Source: Anoplopoma fimbria (taxonomy: Eukaryota; Chordata; Actinopteri; Perciformes; Anoplopomatidae). Taken from it: a stretch of DNA of 64,000 bases. The notes below the pieces were generated by a model. That model made no database searches, was not told the origin of the DNA, and was given only the letters and a program-made list of their open reading frames with translations. A program made the position numbers and the translations under genes. Numbering within the stretch: position 1 is the stretch's first letter; every line of letters starts with the position of its first letter. Location of the stretch: assembly GCF_027596085.1 (NCBI RefSeq), contig NC_072456.1:25229261-25293260 (forward strand). The letters are read 5' to 3'. Below are positions 1 through 12,990 of this stretch, piece by piece.

Positions 1-70
1 CTCCGCTCTGCTCCCGTCAAAGGAGAGGGAGGGAGGAAGACAGTGAATGAAAAGAGGAAACAGAGAGAGT

Positions 71-633
71 AGGGATGGGTAGTAATCGTTAGGGTTTTAT
101 TGATACTAGTACTCTTATCCATACTGCTTATTGGTTCGGTTCCTTAGCGATACTCTTATCAGTTCTTTTTGATTATTGTGTGAGAATAAAAGACAATTAA
201 TCAAGAAAAGACTTAAATTGCTTTATTATTCTTGGATGTAAACAAGTCCCGAAATCTTTAAAGTACATTCGCAGCTAAACAATTAGCTAAGTGATTAGCT
301 TCCATTGATTAGCCTGTTCTTATTGCAGAGGACAAGGATGGATGGCTGATCCATGAACAGTTAAAAACGGATCATTTCTGCACATTTATTTTCTGCTTGT
401 TGTCCAGATGTTAACTTCCCTTAACTTGTGAGGGTTTTATTGAGTTTGTACTGGAGTAAAATGTAGCCTCACTTTGGATCTTTGTGTTCTCTCTGACATG
501 ATGTGTGTCTCATGCAGGACATTTGAGACGAGGACATCTTACTGTATAACTTCTAAAGTACCGATTACAGAACAGTGAACTGTCAAATGTTGTACAGGTT
601 CCCGTTAAGAGCCAGGTTTCAGGGGCCATCCCT
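71..633. repeat. Non-autonomous TIR element (hAT-like MITE candidate)
   Basis: The segment opens with AGGGATGGG and closes with CCATCCCT, an 8-bp inverted terminus. The inner ends also resemble each other in inverted form: GGTTCGGTTCCTTAGCG-type sequence near the left end, and a GTTCCCGTTAAGAGCC-type motif near the right end. I recall this 'gatgggtatcgttaggg...' type of end as a common teleost repeat; that is memory, not a search. It carries no transposase frame. It sits in a (GA)-rich stretch on both sides, so a target-site duplication cannot be read clearly. Assignment to hAT is inference. Confidence 0.55.
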
Positions 634-1920
634 AAGAGAGAGAGAGAGAGAGAGACAGAGAAAAGGCAGTGAAAAAATATGTTTTTCCTGTCCGTCTCCA
701 AAACCTAATAGTTTCCTTTCTCCACCTGGCATGTGTCTCGTGTCTCCTCCAAACATGCCAAGTTGTTTGTGTTTGTGTATTAGGTTAAGTTTTTTTTTAA
801 TGCTGTCATTTTCTATAATAGATCAAATGGGTTATCATTTTAACATCACATGCACAACAGGAACGTGACCAGACGCTGGTATGGCAGCTCCTTCAAACGT
901 CAGTCCTGGTCACATTGTGTCACAGAGACTGAACACACTTCCCGAGCGCAGAAAAAATGACTTCCATCTAAATGCGACATTTGTCACGGTGCTGTGGTAA
1001 AACATATCAGGTGAGCGGGTCGGGGTGTTGTTTCCTCACTCGTATGTGTCTCGTGAGGGAACGGATGAGGTTAATGTACAGAGTGTGAGCGCTACGGAGG
1101 ATTATTCAGATGAAGAAGGGATTTTCATCTGCTTCATCTAATGAACACAGCCGCCTGTAATCAAATCCACATCAAGGCTGCCTAGGCTGTGCGTGTTTGT
1201 ATGTGTGTGTGTGTGTGTGTGTGAATGTTAATTCCAGCAAGAGGATGGTTGTTATTTTAGCTCACATATAGATTTTCCTATCAAAGTTTTAAGTAATTCA
1301 CCAAATTAGGTCTAACACTACAGCAGTTTGCAGATGTTCCGCTGAAAGAGCTTTCTAAAGTATCATACATTTTGAGTTACAAACTAGTCTAAAGTGTATT
1401 TGCGTACATCTACATTCGTTTTATATTCGTGCACAGCGAATGAATGGACATGTCTCTCGTAGCTTGGACATGGATTTCAGCCTTGTAATCCAATCACAGG
1501 GCCGGTAAATCAATTATAAAGAGCAGCTAAGAGATGGGTGTGTCTGTACGGTGCCAGGCGGAGAGATGGAGTTTGGCTCTCTGCCTGGAAACACTGGGAC
1601 CACGAGTTGTCAAGCAGCCCGCACGAAAGGCAGCCATGTTGGTTAAACTGGTGTGGAAGATTAACACTGGGAATGAATGCTTGGCTTGCAGTTACGGACG
1701 CTCCTAACCACAAATGAGGTTTAATTGGAAGTTCAAACTTAGAGTTGTAGACTATATAAGAAAAAACCCAAAATTGAGCATTATTTTATTTATAAGCTAT
1801 TTAAAATCGTTAACATTTTTCAATATCCATATTGTATTTCTAATTCCGCTGAAATCAATATGTCCTCGGTGTGTGGCGTTAAGTAGATTAAACACCAAAG
1901 AGGCACAAACCGCGCTAGGA
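634..1920. other. No gene seen; unique-looking sequence
   Basis: This begins with a short (AG)n run next to the preceding element and holds a (TG)11 tract at 1202-1223. The short open frames here show no recognisable domain or splice context. I see nothing else supportable. Confidence 0.6.
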
Positions 1921-2375
1921 CCATAGACTTTATATAAGAATTGGACGTAATCATCTTGTCTTCATCGTTTTGATAGCGGATTGCCCTTCAGAAGCATCGA
2001 ATTTGGCGATTTGGCCGTCGTGACGTAGAGATGCTGTAAACGGCTCTGGTAGCGACTGCGACCTGTCAAGCCCCGCCCTAAAGCATACCCTGCTTTATGG
2101 TCTGTTTGACTCTAAATGGAGCATCATTTACTAAATGAACATCATGCTGTATTGAAGAAGACTTGAAACTAGAGATTGAGACCATAAACTCATGTTTACA
2201 ATGTTTACTGAGGGAATAAATCAAGAGAGAAGTAGAGTCATTTTCTCATAGACTTCTATACAACCAGAGGAGTCGCCCCCTGATGGACAGGAGAGAGAAT
2301 GCAGGTTTAAAGACACTTCAGCATTGGCTTTGCTAGTCAGAAATGGAGGTTGATGCCTGGCTGGAACCCATATCC
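1921..2375 (+). repeat. Four-copy dispersed repeat family, copy 1
   Basis: This starts near TAGACTTTATATAAG and contains a core (about 2061-2320) that recurs almost letter for letter at 30.4-30.6 kb (minus strand), 36.3-36.56 kb and 42.84-43.1 kb. Landmarks in the core are CCGCCCTAAAGC, TGGTCTGTTTGACTC and AGGAGTCGCCCCCTGATGG. The 5' part (1921-2060) is only loosely similar to the other copies. It has no protein-coding capacity and no visible terminal inverted repeats. Related sequence is, from memory, abundant in percomorph fish; its class (MITE, SINE-like or other) is not settled by what can be seen here. Confidence 0.85.
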
Positions 2376-3195
2376 AACATCTCAGTGTGCAATTTAAATT
2401 CCATGAGCTTACTGGCTTTAGCCCGCTTCTTTGATTCAAATCCCGCTAGGTCGTTAGCTTCAGTCTGCAACATACGTGCTAGCCGGCTAGCTAGCTAGTG
2501 AGCTTGTTTCAGTCATTTTTGCTACTGGCCTTCCAGTTCAACAGGAGAGAACCAGACCGACTGCAGAACCCGGACGCTGTTTCAGGAAGAGGAAGAGGAA
2601 GAGGTGTGGACGGAAACCAGGAAAACACGGAGGGGTGGAAGTTAGTCAGGAGTTCTAAGTCGGGAAGAGTAGAGGCTTTCCACAGCAACAGCTGAGATGG
2701 CATAGGTCAATATGTCATTTAAATGTGTACATTAATACAATAGTAGTTATACTGCCTATTCACCATCCAGGTGGCTGTGGAACGCTTACAGTTACCCACT
2801 TCTGTTGAAGTAGGAAGCTAATGATTTAGACCAAATGTGTTTTTAAATGTGAAGGACATCTTGGTAATGTGATTCATAGCAATTAGTGACAATAGAAAAC
2901 AAAGAAACGGCCCTCAGGTTTTCATTGGTTGTTGGGGAGAATTTAGGGAAATAAGTGGAAACACAATTTGTCAGAGGAGAACAACGTTGTGATGAAAAGG
3001 TCCTGAAATGAACCAGAGAAGAATCCTCGTTTGTTTGCCTCCCGCTTCCGTCCGTTAGACTCGTTTTATTTATGTAGAGTAATGTACGGTGTCACATTCA
3101 GGTTTTTGTGTGGGCTTGTTTGCCACTATTTCGCAGCCTGTTCTAATGTGACAACATACAAACTGCGAATGTGTTTCTGAGAAGAATGATGTGAT

Positions 3196-3226
<31 letters not shown>

Positions 3227-4501
3227 CGGAGAGAGAGAGGCTGCTTGAGTTCAATTGGAAAAGTAAATCCTTTTGGTTTGATGCCAAATCATCATGAATG
3301 TAAAAATTTGTCAAGTTAAGTGTGGGGAAAAGAATGGAGAGATAAGGGTTATAAAAAAAAGAAGTCAGGAAGCGAAAATGAAATGCAAATGGCTCTTGAA
3401 TGTAATTGTATGTTCACTCCGTCTCAGTATTTTCCCGTTAGTTTGTCTTCTCTCTCTCTCTCCGTCTCAAACAAACAGGTGCAGACGCAGGAAACAGATC
3501 TCACTTTAACTGTAAAAGCCACCTTACCACAAAGTTCTCACCCCCCCCGCCCCCGAGTACAATTAAGCCAACTTTGGCATGTCTTCTGAAAGAGAGCCGT
3601 GGGTTTCTCTCTGAATGAGGTTAGCTGCTGCCCTTGTACGTCTAAATGGGGTTAGCGATTGCAGCTCCGCTTTGGTAATCATGACGTTTGTTCTCTGCTG
3701 AATGCTAACGTCGATGCTAACCCGGTTTCATCAATGCTGCTAACGCCGTCCTCCAAATTGAATTAATTCACAGGAGGATGTCAACAATAACCCCCACAGC
3801 GCGCATGAGAGGGAACAGCTGAATTGCCTCGTTTTGAGTCCGATACAAACGAGCGCCGTCTGTTTAAACGCTTCTTTATAATCTTCTCCCTTTTTACTCA
3901 AAATCAGACGCGCATTCACTCCACGTGCTGCAAAGGTTGCTTTTTTTTTTAAATAATCTGTCCCATGCATCAAAGATAATGGTAGGGACTAGAGAGAAAG
4001 CACACAGAAACATGTGAGTTAGTATGTGTGTGTTTTTATTGAGTAAAGTTAATGTTATGCATTAGCTATGAATGTATTTCATCACAAGAGACTGGGTTGT
4101 ATAGTCCGACCCTGTTTGAAGTACTAGCGTGTGTGTCTGTACAGTCCACGCCCGCGCTCCCACACACGCGTGTTCATGCTTGCGCTCGTGTGCACACACG
4201 CGTGGACATGCGTGCCCGGATGGATTATATTTTTTCTGTGCGCAAGAGATCCAACAGCCCCAGCCAATTCTAATGAACCAATTATAGTAAAGTCTTTTCC
4301 TCCTCTTCTTCTTGCATTTGATAGTGAGAGTCATGCTGTGGACTAAGCTGCTTTACTTTATTGCATCTCATTAACTTAACCAAAAAAATGATTTGAAGTC
4401 CAAATCAGCTGGTTTTTTTCTCTAAAAGAACATGCCATTGTAATGAGGCCCAGACCCAAAGTTAACTACCACTAGGAGCTAGATTTAATGTTCAAATCAG
4501 T
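2376..4501. other. No gene seen; simple-sequence patches
   Basis: Contents are a palindromic patch rich in GCTAGC near 2478-2497, a GGAAGA-type run near 2585-2602, a GA tract at 3203-3239, a C-rich run at 3541-3555, and alternating purine-pyrimidine sequence at about 4159-4210 with CACACACGCGTG repeated 32 bp apart. The arginine/glycine-rich open frame near 2498-2695 follows the GGAAGA run and is not convincing as a gene. Confidence 0.6.
3203..3239. repeat. (GA)n microsatellite with one interruption
   Basis: GA dinucleotide tract interrupted by ACG near 3226. Confidence 0.9.
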
Positions 4502-4575
4502 AAAACTGGACCGGCAGCACCTCAAGGGCACTTTGGCATACGGAAAGGGGAGCCGGGGAATCGAACCGTCACCCT
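4502..4575 (-). repeat. Possible SINE remnant with B-box-like motif
   Basis: On the minus strand the sequence GGTTCGATTCCCC resembles a tRNA B box, followed by text similar to the body of teleost tRNA-derived SINEs (a 'CCTTGAGG' motif). No A box is recognisable. This is a short, degenerate remnant at best. Confidence 0.3.
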
Positions 4576-7500
4576 TTTTCCTTTTTATTTTTGTGGAAGA
4601 ACCACATTTGATTTATTTTTTCTCAAAAACGTTACGTTGATGATGTGTTGTTTTACTTTTAAAAAGAATAATGCCTACTATATAGGAGTTGTTGCAGTTT
4701 ATAAATGGTTTCTTTTACAAACCTGAGACATGTAACAAAACAAAAGAAGTATGACGACTGGGATGACACAAAGTGAATTCATTAAATATTTGTTTCAGTT
4801 GTGTCCTCCCAGTATTAATGCTTTTAAGATTTAATTTCGCTACGTGTAGTCTTGTGCCGATTGGTGATCGAAATATGTACTGCAGATTAAAGGTATGATA
4901 AATGATTTTTCCTATGCTAAATCTGTTTTAACCAATTTACTATCAAAGCTTAAGAATTTATAAAAAAAAACAATCTCTAGAACGTGCACCCAGCTGTGCA
5001 TTTAGAGTCGTTTCTGGTTCAGCGGCATGTCCACCTGCTGGGCTCTGTTAATGGGAATTTAAAATCCTGGATTACAAACCAGTTTGTCGTCTCTTTTCCA
5101 TGAATATCTATTCTCCCTAAGCCTGCTCACCAAAATGTCTGCGCTCCATAAGAGTAGTTAACATAATGTATAGAGCTGTGTCAAATGTAATTTTTATTTC
5201 TAAGTTTGAAACTTCTTTTTTTGGTTTTGGAATGAAGCTTTGAATATCTGTAGACATATTTTATGATGTTATCACCCCCAATCTTGTGTCATTGTGTAAT
5301 CAATTAAATAATGTAATCTGTGGTGCTGTTAGATTGCTGCTAGACTGCCCGGTTTATTCATGCTGGTGCCTTTTTGCGGGAAGCACGAGACCGCTTTTTT
5401 GACCGCAGCAAAAATGTTGTTTTTAAAATGCTAAACGCCAACAAATATGGTTTGAAGCAGGATATTTAGATAAAAACATGTTGTGGATTTTGGAAATGAT
5501 TACTCTATCTATCTGCTATCATCTGATGATGATTTAGGTTTCTATTGGTTTCAAACTGGTAACTAAACTTGGCCCAGATATCCGCCGGATACACAGGAAC
5601 CCAAGAAATAAAGCCACTAGACCTCGGTGGTTTATCCGTCGTCAGACCGATAGCTGAGGGGTTTCGAGATTTATCTTTTTACGAATAAAATGTGACTTTT
5701 GGACCGAAGACTGAGACACAGCGATGGAAAGCCGCGTCGCTCGCTGTGTGTGTTTTAGATAGATAGAAAAAGGGGAAGAGAGTCTCTGTAACTTTATGAC
5801 AGAACCTTCAAACTATTCGATTCAGTCCTAGTTATTGACGGATATCATTTGAATCATGAAATTAAAGATAGTATGAGGATATTATTTAGACCAAGATGCC
5901 GTGATTTCTTTTATAAATGTTAATTCACGTAGGTTTAACTGTGTTTCTTGCAAAAAAACGTAAAGCCACGAAACAATCATTCAATCTTTGCTATGTGCCA
6001 ACAATAACTGAACACACTCATGTTAGTGCTGTCACAACCTAATGCAGTCAGAGCACTGCTTTAATTACTGAAGGTGTCTTTTGCTTTGTGTCTTCATTTG
6101 TGTTTACATACAATCTTGCATTTGTTCGGTAAAAGCCCTCTTTTGTGTGTTTCATACTTCAGGCAAGCCCTGTGCTCTGTGTTGCTATAGTAACCACAAA
6201 GGTCAATAGATTGTCTTGAGTGGGAATGTGAAGGCTCTGCGTAGGAGACGAATTTACCTGTCTGAGCAACACACACACACAGAATGAGAGAGAGAGAGAG
6301 AGAGAGACTCTTTTTCGCTTCCCCCTTTTTTTTTTCATCTCTGAAAAATCTCTGTTGTGGTCCCTCCCTCACAATAAACCCCCCTTTCTTTAACAAGCCT
6401 GGTCTCCTCCATCCTTCTCCTCTCTCCTCACTGCTTCATAGACAGATCTCATCCCCTCTCTCGCGCCACACATTGTACTTCTGCAGAGGCTTTCTCATCG
6501 ACACTGACAGCTATCTAATTGCCCTTGCATCCTTATGAGTATGCCCCCCCCACCCCCACTTAACTCCCTCACTTCCCCTCACCCCCCAAAAGCTATTACC
6601 AGAGCTGGTTTTCTCCGCTACATTGTGTGCTATAGTGTGTCTCTCATTGTGCACAGACTGCAGCCAGTAGTGGCTCATCAACTTGCAGCTCAATAGAGTT
6701 CACTTCAGAACGGAGGATTTCCGTCAATGATGGGAGGAGGAGGAGGAGGGAGGAGGGAGGAAAACGAGGGAGGAGGAAGAGACGGGAGAGCAACCTTTCC
6801 TTTACAGAATCATTTCGGAGGTGTTTTTGTGTGCTGGCATGTCAAAGAGAGAGAGAGTGTTATGACGCACAGATGGGCTTCATAAATAGCAGCATGATGA
6901 AATTTTGTCGCTTGGCTTTATGGATTTCTACACACAGACACACACAAACACACAGTTCTAGTTACAGTTTGAGAGTAAACAGTTTTTGGTCAATTCTGTT
7001 TAGTTTAGTTTTTTTAAGTGCAACTTATTAGCATTAGCAAGACATATTAAGAAGCAATGAAATGAAAAAAACACACACACACAAACAAATGTGCACATTC
7101 CCTAGTGTTTGTGCACACACTCACTCACACACACACACACATCCATAGTTTGATGGTGAGACAGATGGCAGGCGCCTGGTGGATGAACCAAACCGTCCGT
7201 GTTATCTTCAGGTGTAATGGTGCAGTTAATGATTCCGCCTTGCTTGGATGCTATAGAATATTACTATATAAATTACAATGTATGCATTATCAGTTAACGC
7301 GAGAGACAGAGGAATTAATCTTAGTTTGAGGAGACGTTCATTAGTCCTCTCTTCAAGGCGGTCGAGAGAGTGAAGTCGGCCAGACAAAGGAAAGGAAAGT
7401 TTTTGCCCGGAAACGTGGTCCGTTTTTTAGCGTTTAACCCGATTGGATTAGCTGGTTATTAGGACGCGGCGCTGAGCTTCAAGGCTACAGCCAGTTTTAT

Positions 7501-10439
7501 AACATCCATAGTGGGTGGATTCAGCCATGTGTCCTTGGAGGGAGCGACAGATAGAGAGGCAGACAGACTGTGTGTGTGTTCATTTGTGTGTTGTGTTGTA
7601 TTTAGTGTTGGTTTGAGGAGGATCCGACGGACAAACCTCCTCTGAGTTTATTGATTCTGTACTACAATCCTCCCCTCGGGATAATGCCACACCACAATCA
7701 CTTCCTTCTACTCCTGTGTGTTATTTTTCAGTATACGTGTATGTTTGTGTGTGTGTGTTTGTAATAAGAGCACTATCTGAGGCTGTGTTATGTTGTTTGT
7801 TGCTACCTCTGTGTGATTCCTCTGAGAATACAGGAGGCACTGGGATTATCCCGGCCAGTCTCACATCACCTGAACCAAGTCATCAATCACTTCAGGGTGT
7901 CTGTAGAAGTGTGTGTCTGTCTGTAGAAGTGTGGGTGTGGGTGTGTGTGTGGGGGGGTTAATGCATGCGCACATATATCATATATTCTCTCTGTTGCGTG
8001 ACAACATGAGGGTTTGTGAAAATGCCAAAAACAACGCCTTATTGTTTGTGGCCTCGATGTGTCTGTGAAATGGACAGGAGGAAACTTCAGGGACCTTTTG
8101 ACAATAATATTTTTCATTATAGTCACTGGCTCAACGTCAATACCACGACCCTGAGACTAAAGACGCTGAACTGAATTCAGCTATCATTCATTTTTATTTT
8201 GTACACCTGTTTTTCCTACAGTGAAAATGTTAGTCAGTTAAATCACTTTTTAATTAGAATGAATGAATGAGAAGAATGAAACAAACCAAAGTAAAAGCCT
8301 CATATTGAAAGTAGTTCTCTAAATAAAGGCTGCTGTGTTCAACCTAAAAACATTTGCAGATGACTGTGTCCTTTCTGTTTGAGGTCATCTTGTAAAAAAA
8401 ACTCCCTCTAGTCCATGAAGGAAAAAATGAAAACATCTTTCTTATACTTTAGTTTGTATGTTTTGTTATTCGTGATTTAAAAATAAAACAAAAGAAACAA
8501 CAAATCACGGCTGTCCTCTACCAAAGACATTTTAACACCCATACGATTTTCTCGACTAATCTGTAAATTGATTTAATCGACAGATCTGTAAAACTGAGTT
8601 ACTACACAAATAATCAGATAAAAAGCGCCACTTTAGATCTTATGTTTTCCAGAAATGTGTTGATATCTTTGTTGGAAATAAGTCATTCAGCATGAAAAAA
8701 AAGCATAAATACAACAAATAAAATCTAAAGTCAACAAAGACCAACCATTCAGTCAACTAATTGTCCAAGACGCTGAATGTCTGGACTCCCTGGTCGAGCT
8801 TTCGCTGTGGGTTTCATTTTGGAAACCTCACTCTTGTGGTGAACTTGAAGATGTGTGTGTGTTTAGATTAGAGGTGTTGCCTCCAGATGCTGCCACCTTC
8901 ATCAGCCAAAGTTTACAGATTGCCTCATTAATGTTATCAGGTTCCCTATTAGCACTGGGTTTAAATTCCAACTAGGCGCTTTTGCTTTTGGCTTTTGACA
9001 CCAAATCCTCCGCCACCGTCTTGTCTATCAACTCTCCTTACTCTTTGTAGCGTGATAAATTAGATTTTTTTTTTTAACAAATTTACTACAAACTAAAGGG
9101 ATTTTATTTTTTATTTAAAATACATTGGCAAGTAATGTATTGGAGTGTGCCAGAACACTGTGTAACCCTAACCTAACCATAATTGGCTGCAAAGTTGTGT
9201 CAACTGAAGATGCTTGAATTAAAGGTACAGATTTTCCATTTATGATAATTCCTTAAACGGGAAAAACATTTTATATTAAGTCATTTGCTTTGGTCTCACT
9301 TTTCTTTTCAATGCTTTTGTAATCGGATGCACCAGATCAGAATCCAGCTCTGTCTGCATACGTGTGTCCACTGTCTAATCGATAGTGATCTGATATATAT
9401 TTCGTAGTCAAAAGAGTAGCTGTAAAACGGTGGATGAACACATTTAATTTCAACAAAAAGTCTCCCATTATTTTTGCCTACTCTTCCCCTCTGCAGTATT
9501 AGTAGACTTGTTTTATTAAGGAATGGACGCCAACAAACCTCTGCTAGTTTGGTGATTAACACTTATTCCCATCATCTTTCACAATAAAGGCCCCTGTTAT
9601 TTTTTTCTTTTATTTTGAAATAGCAAAATTGGAATTGTTGGCTTTTCTGACTCAGACAGCGGGTCTCAGCTCTGCTCCAGTCCCAGTTTTCCTCCTCTCT
9701 TCCATTTGCTGTCCTCTGGAGATGAACTCCCATGTGGAGGGGAAGATAATGTGAGACCTACATTTGATAAATACTCCACAAAACATGTAATTTATTTCTA
9801 ATACTGATACAGATCTGAACTAGTGTGGGTGTGAGAGAGCATTCACTCTACCTTAAAGCCGCTCTTTTCCTCTGGGGAAAGGGTATTTTTTCTTTTCATG
9901 TGTGTAGGACACAGCCAATCAAATCCAGGATCAAAGGGCAGGGGTCGGAGGTCAAGGCCCGCAGTGACAGCAGCACATTCATAGACCTCCGGCCAGGTCT
10001 GCTCTAAAACGCTGCACTGGGGTCAGATTTGTGATTGTTGCACTCGGTCGAGGACTGCTTGTTGAGATGGAGAGCTGATTTGTGACCAGGCAGAGAATGG
10101 TTCTTTATTGAGGTTGGCTGGAGGGCTAAAAGGTGAGGTAATTGGTTGTAAGCTGGAGATTTGAGGTTATAGGAGCAATGAATTGTGGTCTCAACCGTGT
10201 CCCATAGGATCCAGAGAATGCTGCCGTATTGATGCAGCATCACGTTTTTTCAGTTTGAACCTCATGAAGGATTCATTATTGTTTTATTGAAGGACACTCC
10301 AACCTCTAAACATTTTTAATATGCCTTCTTACTAACAGAGCTTACTAAATAAATTAGGATGAAGGGTCTCAATTTTGTTGCCAAAATAACTTCAAATCCA
10401 ATTTGTTTTCCCAACCGTGGCACTAAACTGAATGGATTG
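4576..10439. other. No gene seen; long unique-looking tract
   Basis: AT-rich sequence with only minor simple repeats: (AG)n at 6286-6307, GGA-rich sequence at 6727-6775, AC runs near 6934-6955 and 7125-7141, and a TG/G run at 7930-7957. None of the short open frames has recognisable domains or plausible exon borders. It is consistent with intron or intergenic DNA. Confidence 0.6.
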
Positions 10440-11520
10440 AAATAGAAGTCCGAGCCCGGGCAAATTTGTTCGAGACTTTTGGATCACAGCCTCATTATAC
10501 ATCTCATTTTCTTTTCTCGAATATTGTGCCGCGTGTCATTTTCCCCACGCAAATAGCCAAAAAGGATATATTATTGTCAGGCTTTTTGGCTCTGATCTGC
10601 GCTGATACATTTGAAGGTCAGACGAAATGGAAATAAAGAGTATAATTTAATCTCAAGCGTATTGTAATAAAATAAGACGCGCCAAATGGACCGTAGGGAC
10701 AAAACGTACGATCCGTTGTTTTTAAAAAGCTGATGGAGTAATTGTTTTGCAAAGAGGAATAAGAGAACACTTCCAGAGACGCGTGATGAAATACAAACTG
10801 GATGGATGGGAGTGGGGGAAGTGTGTTTATGTGCCACAGAAACAGAAATACACGCCCATGACAGTGCATTTGGTTGGATGGATCCATGCCTGTTTACTGT
10901 GTCTCTGGTTTTTCCACATTATATATATGTGTGTTTTGAAATATCCTCCTCTGTTTATTTCAGCCTAAGAGGAATGTGTTTTGTCTCCCACACAGGGCTG
11001 ATAATCGCTAATGTGTTGGCTGTTTTCACATAAAGTGCCAGTCTTTTCAGAGGAAAAAGCACCGCCACTTCAATTTGCACCTTGTCTTTTAAGAAACGCG
11101 TGAACAACAGCGAGAAAGCGTGAACCAAAACCCTTGGGGAATGGTCTTTTAAAAAAAATAGCATGTGTGAAAAATGTGAAAGATGAGGGCGTCATTAAGA
11201 GAAACGTTGTGGATTCTTAAAGGAGCCCAAACTAAATGTGCTTCTGTAGAGATTCTGCTCTTACTTGATGTATTTTTCACCCCCAAAAAGATGCAACGCA
11301 AATTAAAAATGACTCACGAGAGCATCATAGATGGATATATGAATCCAATAGCTGGCAGTGAAAAAGACAATTTTGTTCCTAATGTGGGGTATCGGGCCTT
11401 TGTGACAGTTTCTATAAAGAGACTTAACGTCCTCCTCAGTGACTCCCATGTCCCAGAGCCTCGCCGCCACCTCTTCATACATATACATGGCTGCTAAAGA
11501 GATGCTTCATGAATACTGTC
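10440..11520. other. Unique sequence, possibly conserved non-coding
   Basis: No simple repeat or transposon signature is visible over about 1.1 kb, and the base composition is even compared with its surroundings. Short frames (for example 11183-11497 plus) do not resemble known proteins. The block looks like the kind of sequence that often proves conserved among fish, but without alignment that is only an impression. Confidence 0.2.
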
Positions 11521-12183
11521 AGGGGCCCAGTCTCCGATTGTCTTACTACGTGAATGTGTTTGAGAATGGGTGGTAATTTTTTTTCTTCTCTCATCATAAA
11601 TGATATTACTGGCTGTATGTATTCAGCTCTTTTGCATGATAATCTCCTCTCGCCTTGTCAAATGTCAGCAGTTATAGTGAACGGTAAGGCTTTGTTTTCA
11701 TCTGGAGAACGTTTTGATAGCATTTTGTCTTTTCCCGACTCTTGAACTTGTGTTAAAAACAATAATATATATTTATATATGTATCTTAGTAATATATCTT
11801 ACTTACTATATCTTACTAAACCGTTCTGGGGACTCTTGACTGATAAACTGACCTCTGTGGAGCTACTCCACGCCTCCTCAAGGGCTTTTTTTTCTGTTTA
11901 CATTCACATCTCCATTATGGGAACGCTCAAGTGACATAAGTCGTCGAGCGCCACTTGCACAAATCTCCAGCCGGGGATTGCAGAGTTCATGACCTTCGCT
12001 ACAAACTCTCTTGGCCTTTTTTGTTGTTGTTGTAATATAAGAATAAATAAGCATCTCTGTTACATGTCATAATCATAAACAAAAACAAAATAGCCGTAAC
12101 AAAACTAACTGTTGGGATTTCAGTTTGAATACCTATCGTTCTTCAGCTCAGTGAGTGTGTACTGAGCTAGCCTTTATGCCACT

Positions 12184-12245
12184 AAGATAAGATAAGATAA
12201 GATAAGATAAGATAAGATAAGATAAGATAAGATAAGATAAGATAA
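12184..12245. repeat. (GATAA)12 pentanucleotide tail
   Basis: About twelve perfect AGATA/GATAA units directly abut the 3' end of the minus-strand LINE, so this is the element's terminal microsatellite tail as read from the minus strand (TTATC units). Each unit junction also makes an AGATAAG match to the GATA-factor motif. Confidence 0.95.
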
Positions 12246-12532
12246 TCCTTTATTAGTCCCGCAGCGGGGAAATTTGCAGGCTTACAACAGCGTAGAGTTA
12301 AAGTGCACACAAGAGACATAGTAGAAGAAGACAAGATAAAAAATTTAAAATGAAAAAATAAAAATAAAACAAGTATTATAAATAAGCAATAAAAAAAACA
12401 GTAGAAAAAACAACAATAACTGAAATATTATATTTACAGACAGAGAAAAAAACAACAACTATTTTAACTATTTTTAACTATTATTGCACAGTGTAATGTA
12501 TTGCACAGGTTTTTATTGTCATGTTATTATTG

Positions 12533-12931
12533 TCATGTGGTCTGCTGGGAGCAGAGCTGGTTGTGCAGCCTGACAGCAGCAGGAAGGAAGGACCTGCGGT
12601 ACCTCTCCTTCACACACCGGGGGTGAAGCAGCCGGTGGCTGAAGGAGCTGCACGGAGCTGCCAGGGTGTCCTGCATGGGGTGAGAGGTGTTGTTCATCAG
12701 GGATGACAGCTTGGCCATCACCCTCCTGTCTCCCACCACCTCCACCGTATCCAGTGGACACCCCAGCACACTGCTGGCCTTCCTGACAAGCTTGTTCAGT
12801 CTCTTCTTGTCTGCTGCTGAGATGCTGCTGCTCCAGCAGACCACTGCATAAAAAATGGCTGATGCCACCACGGAGTTGAAAAAGGTCTTCAGGAGTGCTC
12901 CCTGCACTCCAAAGGACCTCAGTCTCCTAGG
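12533..12931 (-). pseudogene. LINE reverse transcriptase, C-terminal fragment
   Basis: An open frame of about 130 codons encodes the C-terminal tail of a non-LTR retrotransposon polyprotein. In order it shows RRLRSFGVQGALLKTFF, VVASAIFYAVVCWSSSIS, KLVRKASSVLGCPLD, VVGDRRVMAKLSSL, TSHPMQDTL and KERYRRSFLPAAVRLHNQ, ending QQTT and a stop. The catalytic reverse-transcriptase core and endonuclease are absent because the insertion is 5'-truncated; an in-frame stop lies just upstream of the homologous part. The reading frame is intact over the retained part, which suggests a fairly young insertion. It cannot make a working enzyme. The clade label (Rex/Babar or related CR1/L2) is from memory of family motifs and should be confirmed. 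Confidence 0.85.
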
Positions 12932-12990
12932 TTACCCTTTGTGCTACTGAGTTAGCCTTTGTGCTACTAGGTTACCCTTAGTGTTACTGC
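12932..12990. repeat. Small minisatellite split by the LINE
   Basis: About three units of a GTTAGCCTTTGTGCTACT-like sequence, period 19-25 bp. A further unit (TAGCCTTTATGCCACT) lies on the other side of the LINE at about 12169-12184. Confidence 0.6.

Larger units (their letters stand above)
12184..12931 (-). mobile_element. 5'-truncated LINE (Rex/CR1-like), 3' end
   Basis: Read on the minus strand, the element runs from the end of a reverse-transcriptase ORF (12931-12533) through a short 3' UTR with GGGACTAATAAAGGATTATC near its end, into a TTATC-repeat tail. The ORF end contains FLPAAVRLHNQ and VVGDRRVMAKLSSL, typical of teleost Rex/CR1-group LINEs by recollection. Homology to the family stops abruptly at about 12931, so this is a 5'-truncated, dead copy, which is usual for LINE insertion. 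The flanks on both sides are copies of a short GTTAGCCTTTGTGCTACT-like unit, so the element appears inserted within a minisatellite. Confidence 0.85.

Noticed and set aside
2498..2703. Arg/Gly-rich frame resembling an RNA-binding RG motif
   Set aside because: The RG residues come from a GGAAGA simple repeat. There is no domain and no splice context.
12519..12761. Alternative minus frame over the LINE (Gly/Gln/Pro-rich)
   Set aside because: It is a shadow of the reverse-transcriptase C-terminal frame at 12533-12931, which carries the recognisable motifs.
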